Shown: positions 44,417 through 52,023, counted from the stretch's first letter. The stretch is 64,000 bases of DNA from Nocardia concava NBRC 100430 (GCF_000308815.1 NZ_BAFX01000086.1:1-64000); one strand, 5' to 3'. Program-made: numbers and translations. The notes: generated by a model not told the origin, from the letters alone.

Positions 44417-45285
44417 GATGCCACTCCAGCAAGCAGGCGGCGATACGCGCGGCGTGTCTCGGCGGCGAGGTTGCTGTGCCGCACCAACTCTCCGCGCGCG
44501 AGGTGCGGATCATAGGGTATCTCGACAATCTCGCGGACCCAACCGTCCAAATGCTCCCGCAAATGGTCAGCGATCCGAGAATCGCTGCCCGGCAACTGAT
44601 GTGAGACGACAATCGTGGTATCCCCGACTATCCCGTCTCCTTGACCCTCACCGTGCCCGCCGAACTGGTCGTCGAGCCACTCCAGGGTGACGCGCAACCG
44701 GTTGGCGGCGTCCACGCGGGCCGGAATCGCCAGCACCAGCGCGATATCGGCGTCCTCGAGCAGCGGCCGCAGATGCCGGCTGGCGATCGGATTGCCGCCG
44801 TCGTAGACCGGGGTGTAGCCGGTCTCGCCGAGCGCGCGGGCGACGGTCAGGTAGGTGGCGCGGCGGCGCAGCGGCGCGGGATCGCGCCACAGCAGGCCGA
44901 TTCCGGAGGTGGCGCGCGAGAGGCACTCCTTGAGCGGCGCGGCCTCGTCGTCACCGCGCCCGTAGAGCCAGGCCTGCAGGCTGATCGGGCTCAGATGCTC
45001 GTCAGCGCCGCGCAGCGCGAGGTCGCTGCCCGCGAAAGTGCCGTCCACGGCGACGGTTTGGGCGCCCGCGGCGCCCATCTCCCCCGCGATGCCCAGTGCC
45101 GTGGTGGTGGTGCCGGCGCCACCGCAGCCGCCCACCACCAGGATCGGGCGCGGCGCGGGACCGGCGTCACCGTCCCCGCGACGTTTGCGCAAGCGCATCA
45201 CCGGAGCCTTGGAACGCGCGGCAGGACCCGACGATTCGCCCTCCTCGGGCAGCTCGTCGAGCCAGCGGCTCCAGTCCTGATCCAT
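44413..45285 (-). CDS. MinD/ParA-like P-loop ATPase
   Basis: 290 residues. ILVVGGCGGAGTTTTALGIAGEMG (about 49-72) is a Walker A region of the deviant ParA/MinD type, though the signature Lys near its start is replaced. TVAVDGTFAGSDLALRG, YDGGNPIASRHLRPLLEDADIALVLAIPARVDAANRL and TTIVVSHQLPGSDSRIADHLREHL continue the fold, and the C-terminal IPYDPHLARGELVRHSNLAAETRRAYRRL is typical of MinD-like proteins. Such ATPases position or recruit secretion machinery, for example in T4SS and T7SS loci. The N-terminus (DQDWSRWLDELPEEG) is a short acidic tail. Confidence 0.82.
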   Translation of the reverse strand: MDQDWSRWLDELPEEGESSGPAARSKAPVMRLRKRRGDGDAGPAPRPILVVGGCGGAGTTTTALGIAGEMGAAGAQTVAVDGTFAGSDLALRGADEHLSPISLQAWLYGRGDDEAAPLKECLSRATSGIGLLWRDPAPLRRRATYLTVARALGETGYTPVYDGGNPIASRHLRPLLEDADIALVLAIPARVDAANRLRVTLEWLDDQFGGHGEGQGDGIVGDTTIVVSHQLPGSDSRIADHLREHLDGWVREIVEIPYDPHLARGELVRHSNLAAETRRAYRRLLAGVAS

Positions 45286-45302
45286 TGTCTCCGCTCTCCT
45301 CG

Positions 45303-46049
45303 TTATCCGGCCGGAACGCTGACGGCGGGTCCATGGTCGCCGATGAGCGCGGGGGCCGTCATCTCGTTGTACGCCGCCGCGGCGGCTATCGGGCCGGAAC
45401 CGGGTCCCGTACCGGGTGTGCCGGTGGATTGCGCAGTGCCGCCATGGGAATTCAGCACATATAGGGCAACCCCACCGGCGATGGCTAGCAAAACAATGGC
45501 AACAATCAGGAAGGCGAAGGCGAAAAACCGCCGCCCCGTGGAGCGCTCGGGCCGGGCGGGCGCCTCGGCGTCCAGGGCGTCGAAAAGTTCGGAGGCGCGA
45601 TCGGTGCGCGGTTCCTCGCTCCGGTCCGGGCGCGACGCGGCGGCCCGGGCGGTGCGCCGGTCGGCCTCCGGCGCCTCGGCCGCGCGCGGCGCCTCGGCTT
45701 CCTCGGTCTCGGAGGGGAATTCGATCACCGTGCTGCCGCGGTAGCGCACCGGCGGTGCGTAGGAGTCGCTCTCGGCACGCTCACCGCGCTCGGTCATCCA
45801 GTCCGACCAGGCGCCGTCGAAGTGATTGCGGCGCAGCACGGATTCGGGCACCGGCGGAATGTCGAGCTCGGGCTCGGCGTCCTGGATGTAGTGCGGGAAG
45901 CGGGCCGGGCCCTCCTCGTCACCGAAAGCCGGTTCTTCCTGCGGCTGCTCGGGAGCGGGAGCCTGAGCGGCCGGGTCCAGTGCGGGGTACCAGCGCGACA
46001 CTTTTTTGTACGACTTCAACATTCCCGCTGCGGGCACGTCGCTCTGCAT
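45303..46049 (-). CDS. Single-pass membrane protein with long acidic cytoplasmic region
   Basis: 248 residues. The first ~165 are polar and acidic, with a possible linear motif KSYKKVSRWYPALDP at the start. They are followed by one transmembrane helix (FFAFAFLIVAIVLLAIAGGVALYVL, about 173-197) and a ~50-residue Gly/Thr/Ala-rich outer tail. It is the first gene of the T4SS-like operon; the promoter must lie in the 274 bases between it and the divergent SDR gene. ATG 46049 or ATG 46022 could be the start. No family is recognised. Confidence 0.7.
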   Translation of the reverse strand: MQSDVPAAGMLKSYKKVSRWYPALDPAAQAPAPEQPQEEPAFGDEEGPARFPHYIQDAEPELDIPPVPESVLRRNHFDGAWSDWMTERGERAESDSYAPPVRYRGSTVIEFPSETEEAEAPRAAEAPEADRRTARAAASRPDRSEEPRTDRASELFDALDAEAPARPERSTGRRFFAFAFLIVAIVLLAIAGGVALYVLNSHGGTAQSTGTPGTGPGSGPIAAAAAYNEMTAPALIGDHGPAVSVPAG

Positions 46050-46303
46050 CGTCTGACCCTCTCGCGGTCGGTCGTGGCGGACGGTGTGTTGTCGTCGTGT
46101 TCATCAGACCTGCCCGCTCAGCTGCGGAACGGTCCCGATCGGAAATTCTCTCGCATGAACAGGATTCCAACGACTCGACGCGCCGCACGACACTCCTCTG
46201 AATCCGCGCGCGCACGCGGATAGCAGGGTTCGCACCATCGCGTGAACGCCACGCCGACGGGCCGGTCTTCCCTCCTGATGGACCAGAATCTACATTAACA
46301 AGA

Positions 46304-46319
46304 CCAAGCATTTTGGAGG
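46304..46319 (+). promoter_or_regulatory. Imperfect palindrome overlapping the ribosome binding site of the SDR gene
   Basis: CCAAGCATTTTGG (46304-46316) has CCAA/TTGG arms and runs into the GGAGG (46315-46319) that serves GTG 46324. It loosely resembles acyl-CoA-responsive TetR operators (CAAG half-sites) but does not match any consensus I can state. Confidence 0.25.
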
Positions 46320-46323
46320 TTTT

Positions 46324-47085
46324 GTGAAGACAGCAGACATCGTCGCGGTGGTAACCGGCGGCGCCTCGGGACTCGGCCTGGCCACCGTGCGCGAACTGCA
46401 CTCGGCCGGCGCGAAGGTCGTGATCATCGATCTTCCCTCGTCACAGGGCAAGGCCATCGCCGAGGAACTCGGTGAGCGCGTGGTGTTCTCGCCGGGCGAC
46501 GTCACCAGCGAAGCGGATGTGACCGCCGCGCTGGACGCCGCCCAGGAGCTCGGCACGCTGCGAATCGCGGTGAACTGCGCGGGAATCGGCAATGCGATCA
46601 AGACGGTCGGCAAGCAGGGCGCGTTCCCGCTGGAGAGCTTCACCAAGATCATCAACGTTAACCTGATCGGAACGTTCAACGTCATCCGCCTGGCGGCCGA
46701 GCGCATCTCGGCGGTCGAGGAGGCCGACGGCGAGCGCGGCGTCATCGTCAATACCGCTTCCGTCGCGGCCTACGACGGGCAGATCGGGCAGGCCGCCTAC
46801 TCCGCCTCCAAGGGCGGCATCGTGGGCATGACGCTGCCGATCGCGCGCGACCTGGCCTCGTACAAGATTCGCGTGATGACCATCGCGCCGGGCCTGTTCC
46901 ACACCCCGCTGTTCGCGACCCTGCCGCAGCAGGCCATCGACGCGCTCGGCGCGCAGGTGCCGCACCCGTCGCGGCTGGGCGATCCGACCGAGTACGGCGC
47001 GCTGGTGCGCCACATCGTGGAGAACCCGATGCTCAACGGTGAGGTCATCCGGCTGGACGGCGCGATTCGCATGGCGCCGCGGTAA
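46324..47085 (+). CDS. 3-hydroxyacyl-CoA dehydrogenase type-2-like SDR (HSD17B10-like)
   Basis: A 253-residue classical SDR. The cofactor motif TGGASGLGLAT is at about 11-21, DLP at about 36, NCAGIG at 85-90, catalytic Ser in NTASVAAYDG and YSASK (Tyr-x3-Lys), then APGLFHTPLFATLP and the C-terminal NGEVIRLDGAIRMAPR. This is the pattern of HSD17B10-type enzymes, which oxidise short 3-hydroxyacyl-CoAs and some hydroxysteroids with NAD+. GGAGG four bases before GTG 46324 fixes the start. It is a monocistron ended by a strong terminator and is divergent from the T4SS-like operon. Confidence 0.92.
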   Translation: MKTADIVAVVTGGASGLGLATVRELHSAGAKVVIIDLPSSQGKAIAEELGERVVFSPGDVTSEADVTAALDAAQELGTLRIAVNCAGIGNAIKTVGKQGAFPLESFTKIINVNLIGTFNVIRLAAERISAVEEADGERGVIVNTASVAAYDGQIGQAAYSASKGGIVGMTLPIARDLASYKIRVMTIAPGLFHTPLFATLPQQAIDALGAQVPHPSRLGDPTEYGALVRHIVENPMLNGEVIRLDGAIRMAPR

Positions 47086-47100
47086 GCAGGAGAAATAAGG

Positions 47101-47136
47101 AAGGCACCGGAGCGAATCCCTTCGCTCCGGTGCCTT
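47101..47136 (+). terminator. Rho-independent terminator after the SDR gene
   Basis: A perfect 16-bp stem (47101-47116 with 47121-47136) has a tccc loop and ends in a T-run ccttttcg, 15 bases after the stop codon. Confidence 0.88.
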
Positions 47137-47199
47137 TTCGTTTATCGGGCGCTGCGCATTCCGGCCGCCGCACCTTCCCGCCGGGCAGTGGTCGCCGGG

Positions 47200-47979
47200 T
47201 CAGGCGTGGGCCGCACTGGCCTCCATCTCCCACGGCTGCTGCGGCAGCACCTTGCCGGTCTCCAGCAGGGACTTCAAGTTGGCCAGCACGGCGGGCCAGC
47301 CGCTCGAAATGCCCTGCAGCATTTCCTTGTTCGGCAAATTCTCGTGGGTGACGGTGAGCCGCACGATGTCCTGGTGCGGCTCGATCAGGAAGGTCACCAC
47401 CGAGGGGCTGCGGTCCTCCTGCGGGGAATCCTCGAAGGTGAGGACCAGGCGGCGCGGCTCGTCGACCTCGAGGATCTTGCCGACCACGTCGACCTTGCCG
47501 GAGCCGTCGGCGCGGCGGTGCTCCCAGGACGAACCCTCCTGCCAGTCCGACAGATTCTCGTGACCCCAGTACTGGGCCGTGAGATCGGCGTCGGTCAGGG
47601 CCTTCCAGACCTGGTCGGCGCTGGCGTGGATATAGGTGACGTAGACGTAGCTCGGGATGGTTTCGGTCATGGCGTACTCCTCTGCCTGGTTCTTGATGGC
47701 GCGCAGGACATCCAGCCGGGGGCGATCGAAAACGGAGATCCAGCGCTGTTCGATGTCGTGAATCGGTGTCGGATTGATGTAGTGCACCCGCTCGCGCCCG
47801 CGCCGCAGCACGGTCACCAGCCCGGCCCGCTCGAGAATGTCGAGATGCTGGGTCACCGACTGCCGGGCCATCTCCACCCGCTCGCACAGTTCGCGCAGGG
47901 TCTGGCCGTTGTGCTCACGCAGCCGGTCGAGCAGCAACCGGCGGGTGGAGTCGGCCAGGGCCTTGAAAACCGCGTCCAT
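47200..47979 (-). CDS. ArsR-family HTH fused to SRPBCC/AHSA1 ligand-binding domain
   Basis: About 259 residues in two domains. Residues 1-95 are an ArsR-type winged helix (MDAVFKALADSTRRLLLDRL, QTLRELCERVEMARQSVTQHLDILERAGLV). Residues about 105-250 are an AHSA1/SRPBCC hydrophobic-cavity domain (YVYVTYIHASADQVWKALTDADLTAQYWGHENLSDW, VTFLIEPHQDIVRLTVTHENLPN, GWPAVLANLKSLLETG). In many genomes these are two adjacent genes; here they form one frame. No metal-binding Cys set of classical ArsR is present, so a lipid or aromatic ligand in the cavity is more likely. ATG 47979 is chosen because the longer frame begins inside the operator at 48006-48029. Confidence 0.88.
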   Translation of the reverse strand: MDAVFKALADSTRRLLLDRLREHNGQTLRELCERVEMARQSVTQHLDILERAGLVTVLRRGRERVHYINPTPIHDIEQRWISVFDRPRLDVLRAIKNQAEEYAMTETIPSYVYVTYIHASADQVWKALTDADLTAQYWGHENLSDWQEGSSWEHRRADGSGKVDVVGKILEVDEPRRLVLTFEDSPQEDRSPSVVTFLIEPHQDIVRLTVTHENLPNKEMLQGISSGWPAVLANLKSLLETGKVLPQQPWEMEASAAHA

Positions 47980-48005
47980 GTCGGGTTCGGATCGCACGCT
48001 CCAAA

Positions 48006-48029
48006 TTATGCAGGCATTTACCTGCATAA
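48006..48029 (-). promoter_or_regulatory. Palindromic operator of the ArsR-SRPBCC gene
   Basis: TTATGCAGG (48006-48014) and CCTGCATAA (48021-48029) form perfect 9-base arms around a 6-base spacer. The palindrome lies 26 bases upstream of the start, where an autoregulator would bind, and overlaps a probable promoter. Confidence 0.7.
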
Positions 48030-48214
48030 GTCAACGGCCCGACCTCGGATGATGTCGGACAAGCTATTGACCTTTCCGGCCACCGGGCGGGAATTCGGCT
48101 CTCGGACATGACAATCCGCGTTCCGGAGGTCAAGATGATCAACGGCCCCCGGGCCGGAATCGACATCGTTGTCTCACCAGCGCCCGGTGCCTCGCGGCGC
48201 GGACAGGAACGCCC

Positions 48215-49252
48215 GTGGCGACGTTGCCCCAGACCCCGGAACCCGCCTCGACGGTGATCGTGGAGACCGTCCGCCCGGCGCGGATCGGCACCCGGCTCGC
48301 GCATCCGGTGCTGCGCACCACCCTGCAGTCGTTCCTGCGCGCGGGCGCATGGGTCGCCGATCTCGGGCCGCTGCCGGCCGAGCTGATCTTCCGGGCGACG
48401 CGGCTGTCGGAGAAGCCCGCCCGGGTGCTCGGCACCCCGCGCGGGGTACGGCGCGAACCGGTGCGGTTCGAGCATTTCGAGGCCGAATGGCTGTGGAGCG
48501 CACCGGTTCCGGATCCGCGGGTGGATCGCGAGGCCGCGATCCTGTACTTCCACGGCGGCGCGTTCATCGCGGGCGGGCTCAACAGCTACCGCCGGCACAC
48601 CGCGCGCATGGCCGCGTGGAGCGAACTGCCGGTGCTGACCGTGGATTACCGGCAGCTGCCCGACGCGCATCCCAATGACAGCCTCGACGATGCGCTCACC
48701 GCCTACCGGCATCTGCTCGCCGAGGGTTTCGCGCCCGGGCAGATCATCGTCGCGGGCGATTCCGCGGGCGGCGGGCTGGCCTTGCGGCTGGCGTTGACGC
48801 TGCGGGAGCTGGGTCTGCCGCTGCCGGTGGCGCTTTCGGTCACGTCGCCGTGGGCGGATTTCGATTCGACCGCGCGGCTGGCGCACCCGAACGCGCGCTA
48901 CGACGCGGTGCTGCCCGCGGCCGGGCCGGACATGGTGGTCCGCCGCGGCATCGCGGTGGACGGGGAGCTGGATCCGAGCTGGTCGGTGGTGAACCACGAC
49001 TTCACCGGTCTGCCACCGATTCTGCTGCAGGTCGGCTCCCGCGAAATGCTGCTGACCGATGCGCTCGCGGTGGCGAAGCGGGCCGAGGCGGCGGGGGTTC
49101 CGATGCGACTGCAGATCCGCCCGAGCGCCCCGCACACCCTCATCCACCTGGGCGCGGGCCTGCTCGCCGACGGCCGCGACGCGGCGCGCGATGCCGCCGA
49201 CTTCCACCGTGCGATGATCGAGACCGGACGTTCCGATCGCACGGCTGCCTGA
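48215..49252 (+). CDS. Alpha/beta hydrolase, HSL-type esterase/lipase
   Basis: 345 residues. The oxyanion motif is YFHGGAF (about 112-118) and the nucleophile elbow GDSAGG has its Ser near residue 183. The Asp candidate is in GSREMLLTDA and the His in SAPHTLIHLG. This is the hormone-sensitive-lipase (family IV) arrangement found in many mycobacterial Lip esterases. The N-terminal ~75 residues form a cap region (LRTTLQSFLRAGAWVADLG). aggaac six bases before GTG 48215 supports the start. The next SDR gene begins 13 bases after the stop, so the two form an operon. Confidence 0.9.
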   Translation: MATLPQTPEPASTVIVETVRPARIGTRLAHPVLRTTLQSFLRAGAWVADLGPLPAELIFRATRLSEKPARVLGTPRGVRREPVRFEHFEAEWLWSAPVPDPRVDREAAILYFHGGAFIAGGLNSYRRHTARMAAWSELPVLTVDYRQLPDAHPNDSLDDALTAYRHLLAEGFAPGQIIVAGDSAGGGLALRLALTLRELGLPLPVALSVTSPWADFDSTARLAHPNARYDAVLPAAGPDMVVRRGIAVDGELDPSWSVVNHDFTGLPPILLQVGSREMLLTDALAVAKRAEAAGVPMRLQIRPSAPHTLIHLGAGLLADGRDAARDAADFHRAMIETGRSDRTAA

Positions 49253-49265
49253 CCGAGAGGCCCCG

Positions 49266-50072
49266 ATGTCCCAGCCCGCCACCACTTCCCGTCCCGCCGT
49301 CTTCGTTACCGGCGCGGCCGCGGGTATCGGCCGCGCCATCGCCACCCGCTTCGCCCGCGAGGGCTGGACGGTCGGCCTCTACGACATCGACGCGGACGCG
49401 GTGGCGGCTACCGCCGAGGCCATCGGCGGCCACACCGTCACCGGCTGCTTCGACGTCACCGATCCGGCGGGCTGGGACCGCTCGCTGAAGGAATTCGCCG
49501 ACGCGACTGGCCGTCTCGATCTGCTGGTCAACAACGCGGGCATCCTCTATTCGGGGCCCTTCGGCGATATGCCGCTCGAGCGTCACCATCGTCTGATCGA
49601 CGTCAATATCAAGGGAGTTCTCAACGGCTGCCACGCCGCGCTCCCCTATTTACGCCGTACCTCCGGCAGCCGCGTCATCAATCTCGCGTCCGCGTCGGCC
49701 CTGTACGGTCAGCCCGGCCTCGCCACCTACGGCGCGACCAAGGCGGCGGTCCGCTCCCTGACCGAGGCCCTCGATCTGGAGTGGCGTCACTTCGGCATCC
49801 CGGTCACCGATCTGCTGCCGCTGTTCGTCGCGACCGACATGATGACCGAGGTGAACCGCGGCTCGAAGTCCGCGTCCACCCTCGGCGTCCACCTCACCCC
49901 CGACGACATCGCGAACTCGGTGTGGCACACCGCGACCGCGCATCGTCCCTGGTCCGGCCCCCACGTGCTGGTCGGCCTGCAGACCAAGCTCACCGCCCTG
50001 GCCACCCGGCTGTCGCCGCCGTTCGTCACGCGCGCGATCGTGGGCTGGCTCAGCAAAGCCGACTCCCTGTGA
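49266..50072 (+). CDS. Short-chain dehydrogenase/reductase
   Basis: A 268-residue classical SDR. FVTGAAAGIGRAIA (about 13-26), DID cofactor-selecting region, NNAGI, the catalytic Ser in LASASALYG and YGATK (Tyr-x3-Lys) are intact, followed by PLFVATDMM. The C-terminal ~40 residues (KLTALATRLSPPFVTRAIVGWL) are hydrophobic and could bind membrane or lipid. Co-transcribed with the upstream esterase; a combined role in lipid turnover is plausible but unproven. Confidence 0.9.
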   Translation: MSQPATTSRPAVFVTGAAAGIGRAIATRFAREGWTVGLYDIDADAVAATAEAIGGHTVTGCFDVTDPAGWDRSLKEFADATGRLDLLVNNAGILYSGPFGDMPLERHHRLIDVNIKGVLNGCHAALPYLRRTSGSRVINLASASALYGQPGLATYGATKAAVRSLTEALDLEWRHFGIPVTDLLPLFVATDMMTEVNRGSKSASTLGVHLTPDDIANSVWHTATAHRPWSGPHVLVGLQTKLTALATRLSPPFVTRAIVGWLSKADSL

Positions 50073-50092
50073 GCGCCTGAGTATCAGGCGCT
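50072..50092. terminator. Compact bidirectional terminator spanning two stop codons
   Basis: Agcgcctga (50072-50080) pairs with tcaggcgct (50084-50092) around a gta loop. The left arm begins at the last base of the SDR stop codon and the right arm contains the stop codon of the convergent F420-type gene. Confidence 0.65.
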
Positions 50093-50479
50093 GCGACCGG
50101 CGAAGTCGAAGGATCCGCCGTCGATACCCCAGGAGATGACGCGTTCGGGCCGAATCCGGATGACGGCGCGTTCCTGATGCGGGAACGGCGGCTCCACGTC
50201 CTCGAGCGCCTCGGCCATGCCGCGTACCTCGATACCGCGAATCACGTACGGCTCCACCGAAACCTGCTCGTCGACGACGAAGGACACCCGGCTCCCGGCC
50301 TCGACATTGCGGTACTTCCGGCTCCCCCGCATCCGCATCCCGCCGATGTCGATGGTGCCGTCCGCGTTCACCCGGTAACCGGTCGGATTGTTCTGCACCA
50401 CACCGTCGGTCGACACCGTCGCCAGCCGCCCGATACCGGCCTCCGCGAGAAACTTCTGTTCATTGCTGGTGAAGGTCAT
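50084..50479 (-). CDS. PPOX class F420-dependent oxidoreductase
   Basis: 131 residues of the split beta-barrel flavin/deazaflavin family: FLAEAGIGRLATVSTDGVVQNNPTGYRV, RGSRKYRNVEAGSRVSFVVDE, GIEVRGMAEALED and AVIRIRPERVISWGID. It is predicted to bind F420 and reduce an unknown substrate. ATG 50479 is preferred because GAGGAG then lies eight bases upstream; the GTG at 50488 would overlap that site. Two matching palindromes upstream point to tight control by a dimeric repressor not encoded next to it. Confidence 0.9.
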   Translation of the reverse strand: MTFTSNEQKFLAEAGIGRLATVSTDGVVQNNPTGYRVNADGTIDIGGMRMRGSRKYRNVEAGSRVSFVVDEQVSVEPYVIRGIEVRGMAEALEDVEPPFPHQERAVIRIRPERVISWGIDGGSFDFAGRSA

Positions 50480-50503
50480 CTCGATCACTCCTCGTTCGCC
50501 TCA

Positions 50504-50522
50504 TTTCTAGCATCGCTAGAAA
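50504..50522 (-). promoter_or_regulatory. Operator 1 upstream of the F420-type gene
   Basis: TTTCTAGCATCGCTAGAAA is a perfect palindrome with 8-base arms and a 3-base centre. It is 24 bases upstream of ATG 50479 and shares TCTAGC-N3-GCTAGA with a second site. Confidence 0.65.
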
Positions 50523-50556
50523 CTGGAGCAACCGTAACATCCACCCCGCCAGGTTG

Positions 50557-50571
50557 TCTAGCGACGCTAGA
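50557..50571 (-). promoter_or_regulatory. Operator 2 upstream of the F420-type gene
   Basis: TCTAGCGACGCTAGA has the same TCTAGC-N3-GCTAGA form as operator 1. The two sites' centres are 51 bases apart, close to five helical turns, which would suit cooperative binding or looping. Confidence 0.65.
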
Positions 50572-50588
50572 TTTCGGATCGCCCGGAC

Positions 50589-51947
50589 TCAGAGGGCGGC
50601 GAGGTCGGAGGGGTGTTCGCGGTTCATGGGAATCGATGCCCGGTCGTCACGGTGGGCGCGAAGGGGGCGGGATGTCACGGCTCTGGCCAGGATCGACACC
50701 AATCCGAGGTAGCCACGGACGGCGGGCAGCGAGAAGGCCAGTGACGGGACGGTTTTCGTGGTCGCGGCGGGCACGGGACGCTGTGCGAAGCGGTCGGCCA
50801 GCCAGTTCTCGCACAGCGGTGCGGCCAGCAGGCCGAGGCTGACGTGGCCGCCGAGGATGTCGCGCAGGTAGCGGACGGGGGTGCCGGTGGCGCGGTAGCG
50901 GTCGATCAGGCGATCGACATTGCCGCAGGGGATGATCAGGTCGTGGACGCCCTGCACGGCGAGGATCGGGAACCGCGGCGGGCGCTCGCCGGGGTTGAGG
51001 TCGGTGAGGACGGCGCGGACCTCGGGCAGGGTGCGCAGGGTGGCCAGGGCCGAACCGTCGAGGTCGTCCATGCGGGAACGGCCGCTGTGCAACAGGAGCG
51101 GGATGGTGGCGCTGGACTCGGCGCGGTCGAGCAGGGCCAGCGAGGCCGGATCGAGGTGCTCGCGCAGGCTGCGGTCGAGGGCCGGGTAGGCGCGGCGCAG
51201 GCCCGCCAGGCACAGGGTGGCCAGGCCGCCGAAGGTGGAGCCGTTGAGGCGGAAGAAGGTCGCTTCGAGGTCGCCGACCGGTGAACCCAGCACCGCCGCA
51301 AGGATATTCAGTTCGGGGGCGTAGGTGGCGGCGAGCTCGGCGGCCCAGGTGGTGGCCAGGCCGCCGCCGGAGTAGCCCCATAGGGCGACCGGGGAATCCG
51401 GGGGCCGGTTCAGGAAGTTGAGGGTCGCGCGCAGGCCGTCGAGGGTGCGGTGGCCGGGCTCGCGAGGCGCGCCGAAGCGGCCCGCGGTGCCGGTGTGATC
51501 GGGCACCGAGATCGCCCAGCCTCGGGTGAGGGCGTGTTCGATGAGCAGCAGTTCGAATTGCGGCACCGAACCCAGTGCGCGGGCGCCGCGGCGAAAGGCG
51601 TAGGAGGGCAGGCATTTCGAGGCGACGGCGTCGATCGCGCACTGGAAGGAGACGATGGGCCGCTCGGCGGCGGGATCGGCGCCGAAGGGCAGCAGCAGCG
51701 TGGTGACCGTCGCCTCGGCGCGGCCGTGCAGATCGGTGCTGCGAAACAGCAGCTGGGTGGCGGTGATTCGCTGCGGGATCAGGCCGAGCAGCGCCAATTC
51801 GACCGGACGCGAGCGCAATACCGTGCCGGGGGCCACCCGGTTCAGTCCGCGCGGGCGCCGATAGAAGGGGTCTTGCTCGGGCAGCGGCAAGACCGGTCGG
51901 TCCTCCTCCGTCAACGTTGTCGATTCCCCGGACCGAGACGCGATCAT
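50589..51947 (-). CDS. Secretory-lipase family (LIP, PF03583-type) triacylglycerol lipase
   Basis: 452 residues. PEQDPFYRRPRGLNRVAPGTVLRSRPVEL opens the family; SFQCAIDAVASKCLPSYAFRRGA, the nucleophile elbow ALWGYSGGGLATTWAAELAATYAPELN (Ser near 192), VQGVHDLIIP (Asp) and GGHVSLGLLAAP (His) complete the catalytic set. Nocardial and mycobacterial homologues are usually exported with a signal peptide. None is obvious here, so this protein may be intracellular. aagggga about six bases before ATG 51947 supports the start. Lies between the F420-type gene and a LuxR regulator. Confidence 0.88.
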   Translation of the reverse strand: MIASRSGESTTLTEEDRPVLPLPEQDPFYRRPRGLNRVAPGTVLRSRPVELALLGLIPQRITATQLLFRSTDLHGRAEATVTTLLLPFGADPAAERPIVSFQCAIDAVASKCLPSYAFRRGARALGSVPQFELLLIEHALTRGWAISVPDHTGTAGRFGAPREPGHRTLDGLRATLNFLNRPPDSPVALWGYSGGGLATTWAAELAATYAPELNILAAVLGSPVGDLEATFFRLNGSTFGGLATLCLAGLRRAYPALDRSLREHLDPASLALLDRAESSATIPLLLHSGRSRMDDLDGSALATLRTLPEVRAVLTDLNPGERPPRFPILAVQGVHDLIIPCGNVDRLIDRYRATGTPVRYLRDILGGHVSLGLLAAPLCENWLADRFAQRPVPAATTKTVPSLAFSLPAVRGYLGLVSILARAVTSRPLRAHRDDRASIPMNREHPSDLAAL

Positions 51948-51971
51948 GCCAATCCCCTTTCGACCAACGGT

Positions 51972-52023
51972 TATCCGACCGCGGTGCCCCTATCCGACCG
52001 CGGTGTCCTATCCGACTGCGGTG
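51972..52023. repeat. Three tandem copies of an ~18-bp repeat
   Basis: Units at 51972-51990, 51991-52008 and 52009-52023 share TATCCGACYGCGGTG. The third copy lies in the final codons of the LuxR gene and the others just beyond its stop codon, in the gap before the lipase gene. Confidence 0.75.

Noticed and set aside
46301..46316. KstR2 operator upstream of the HSD17B10-like gene
   Set aside because: The sequence has CAAG half-sites but fails the AnCAAGnnCTTGnT consensus at several positions.
31686..46323. Integrative conjugative element with att sites
   Set aside because: No tRNA gene, integrase, excisionase, relaxase or flanking direct repeats could be found at either side within the window.
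47200..48027. Start of the ArsR-SRPBCC gene at 48027
   Set aside because: The longer frame would begin inside the perfect palindromic operator and adds a hydrophobic stretch not typical of ArsR N-termini; ATG 47979 gives the usual start.
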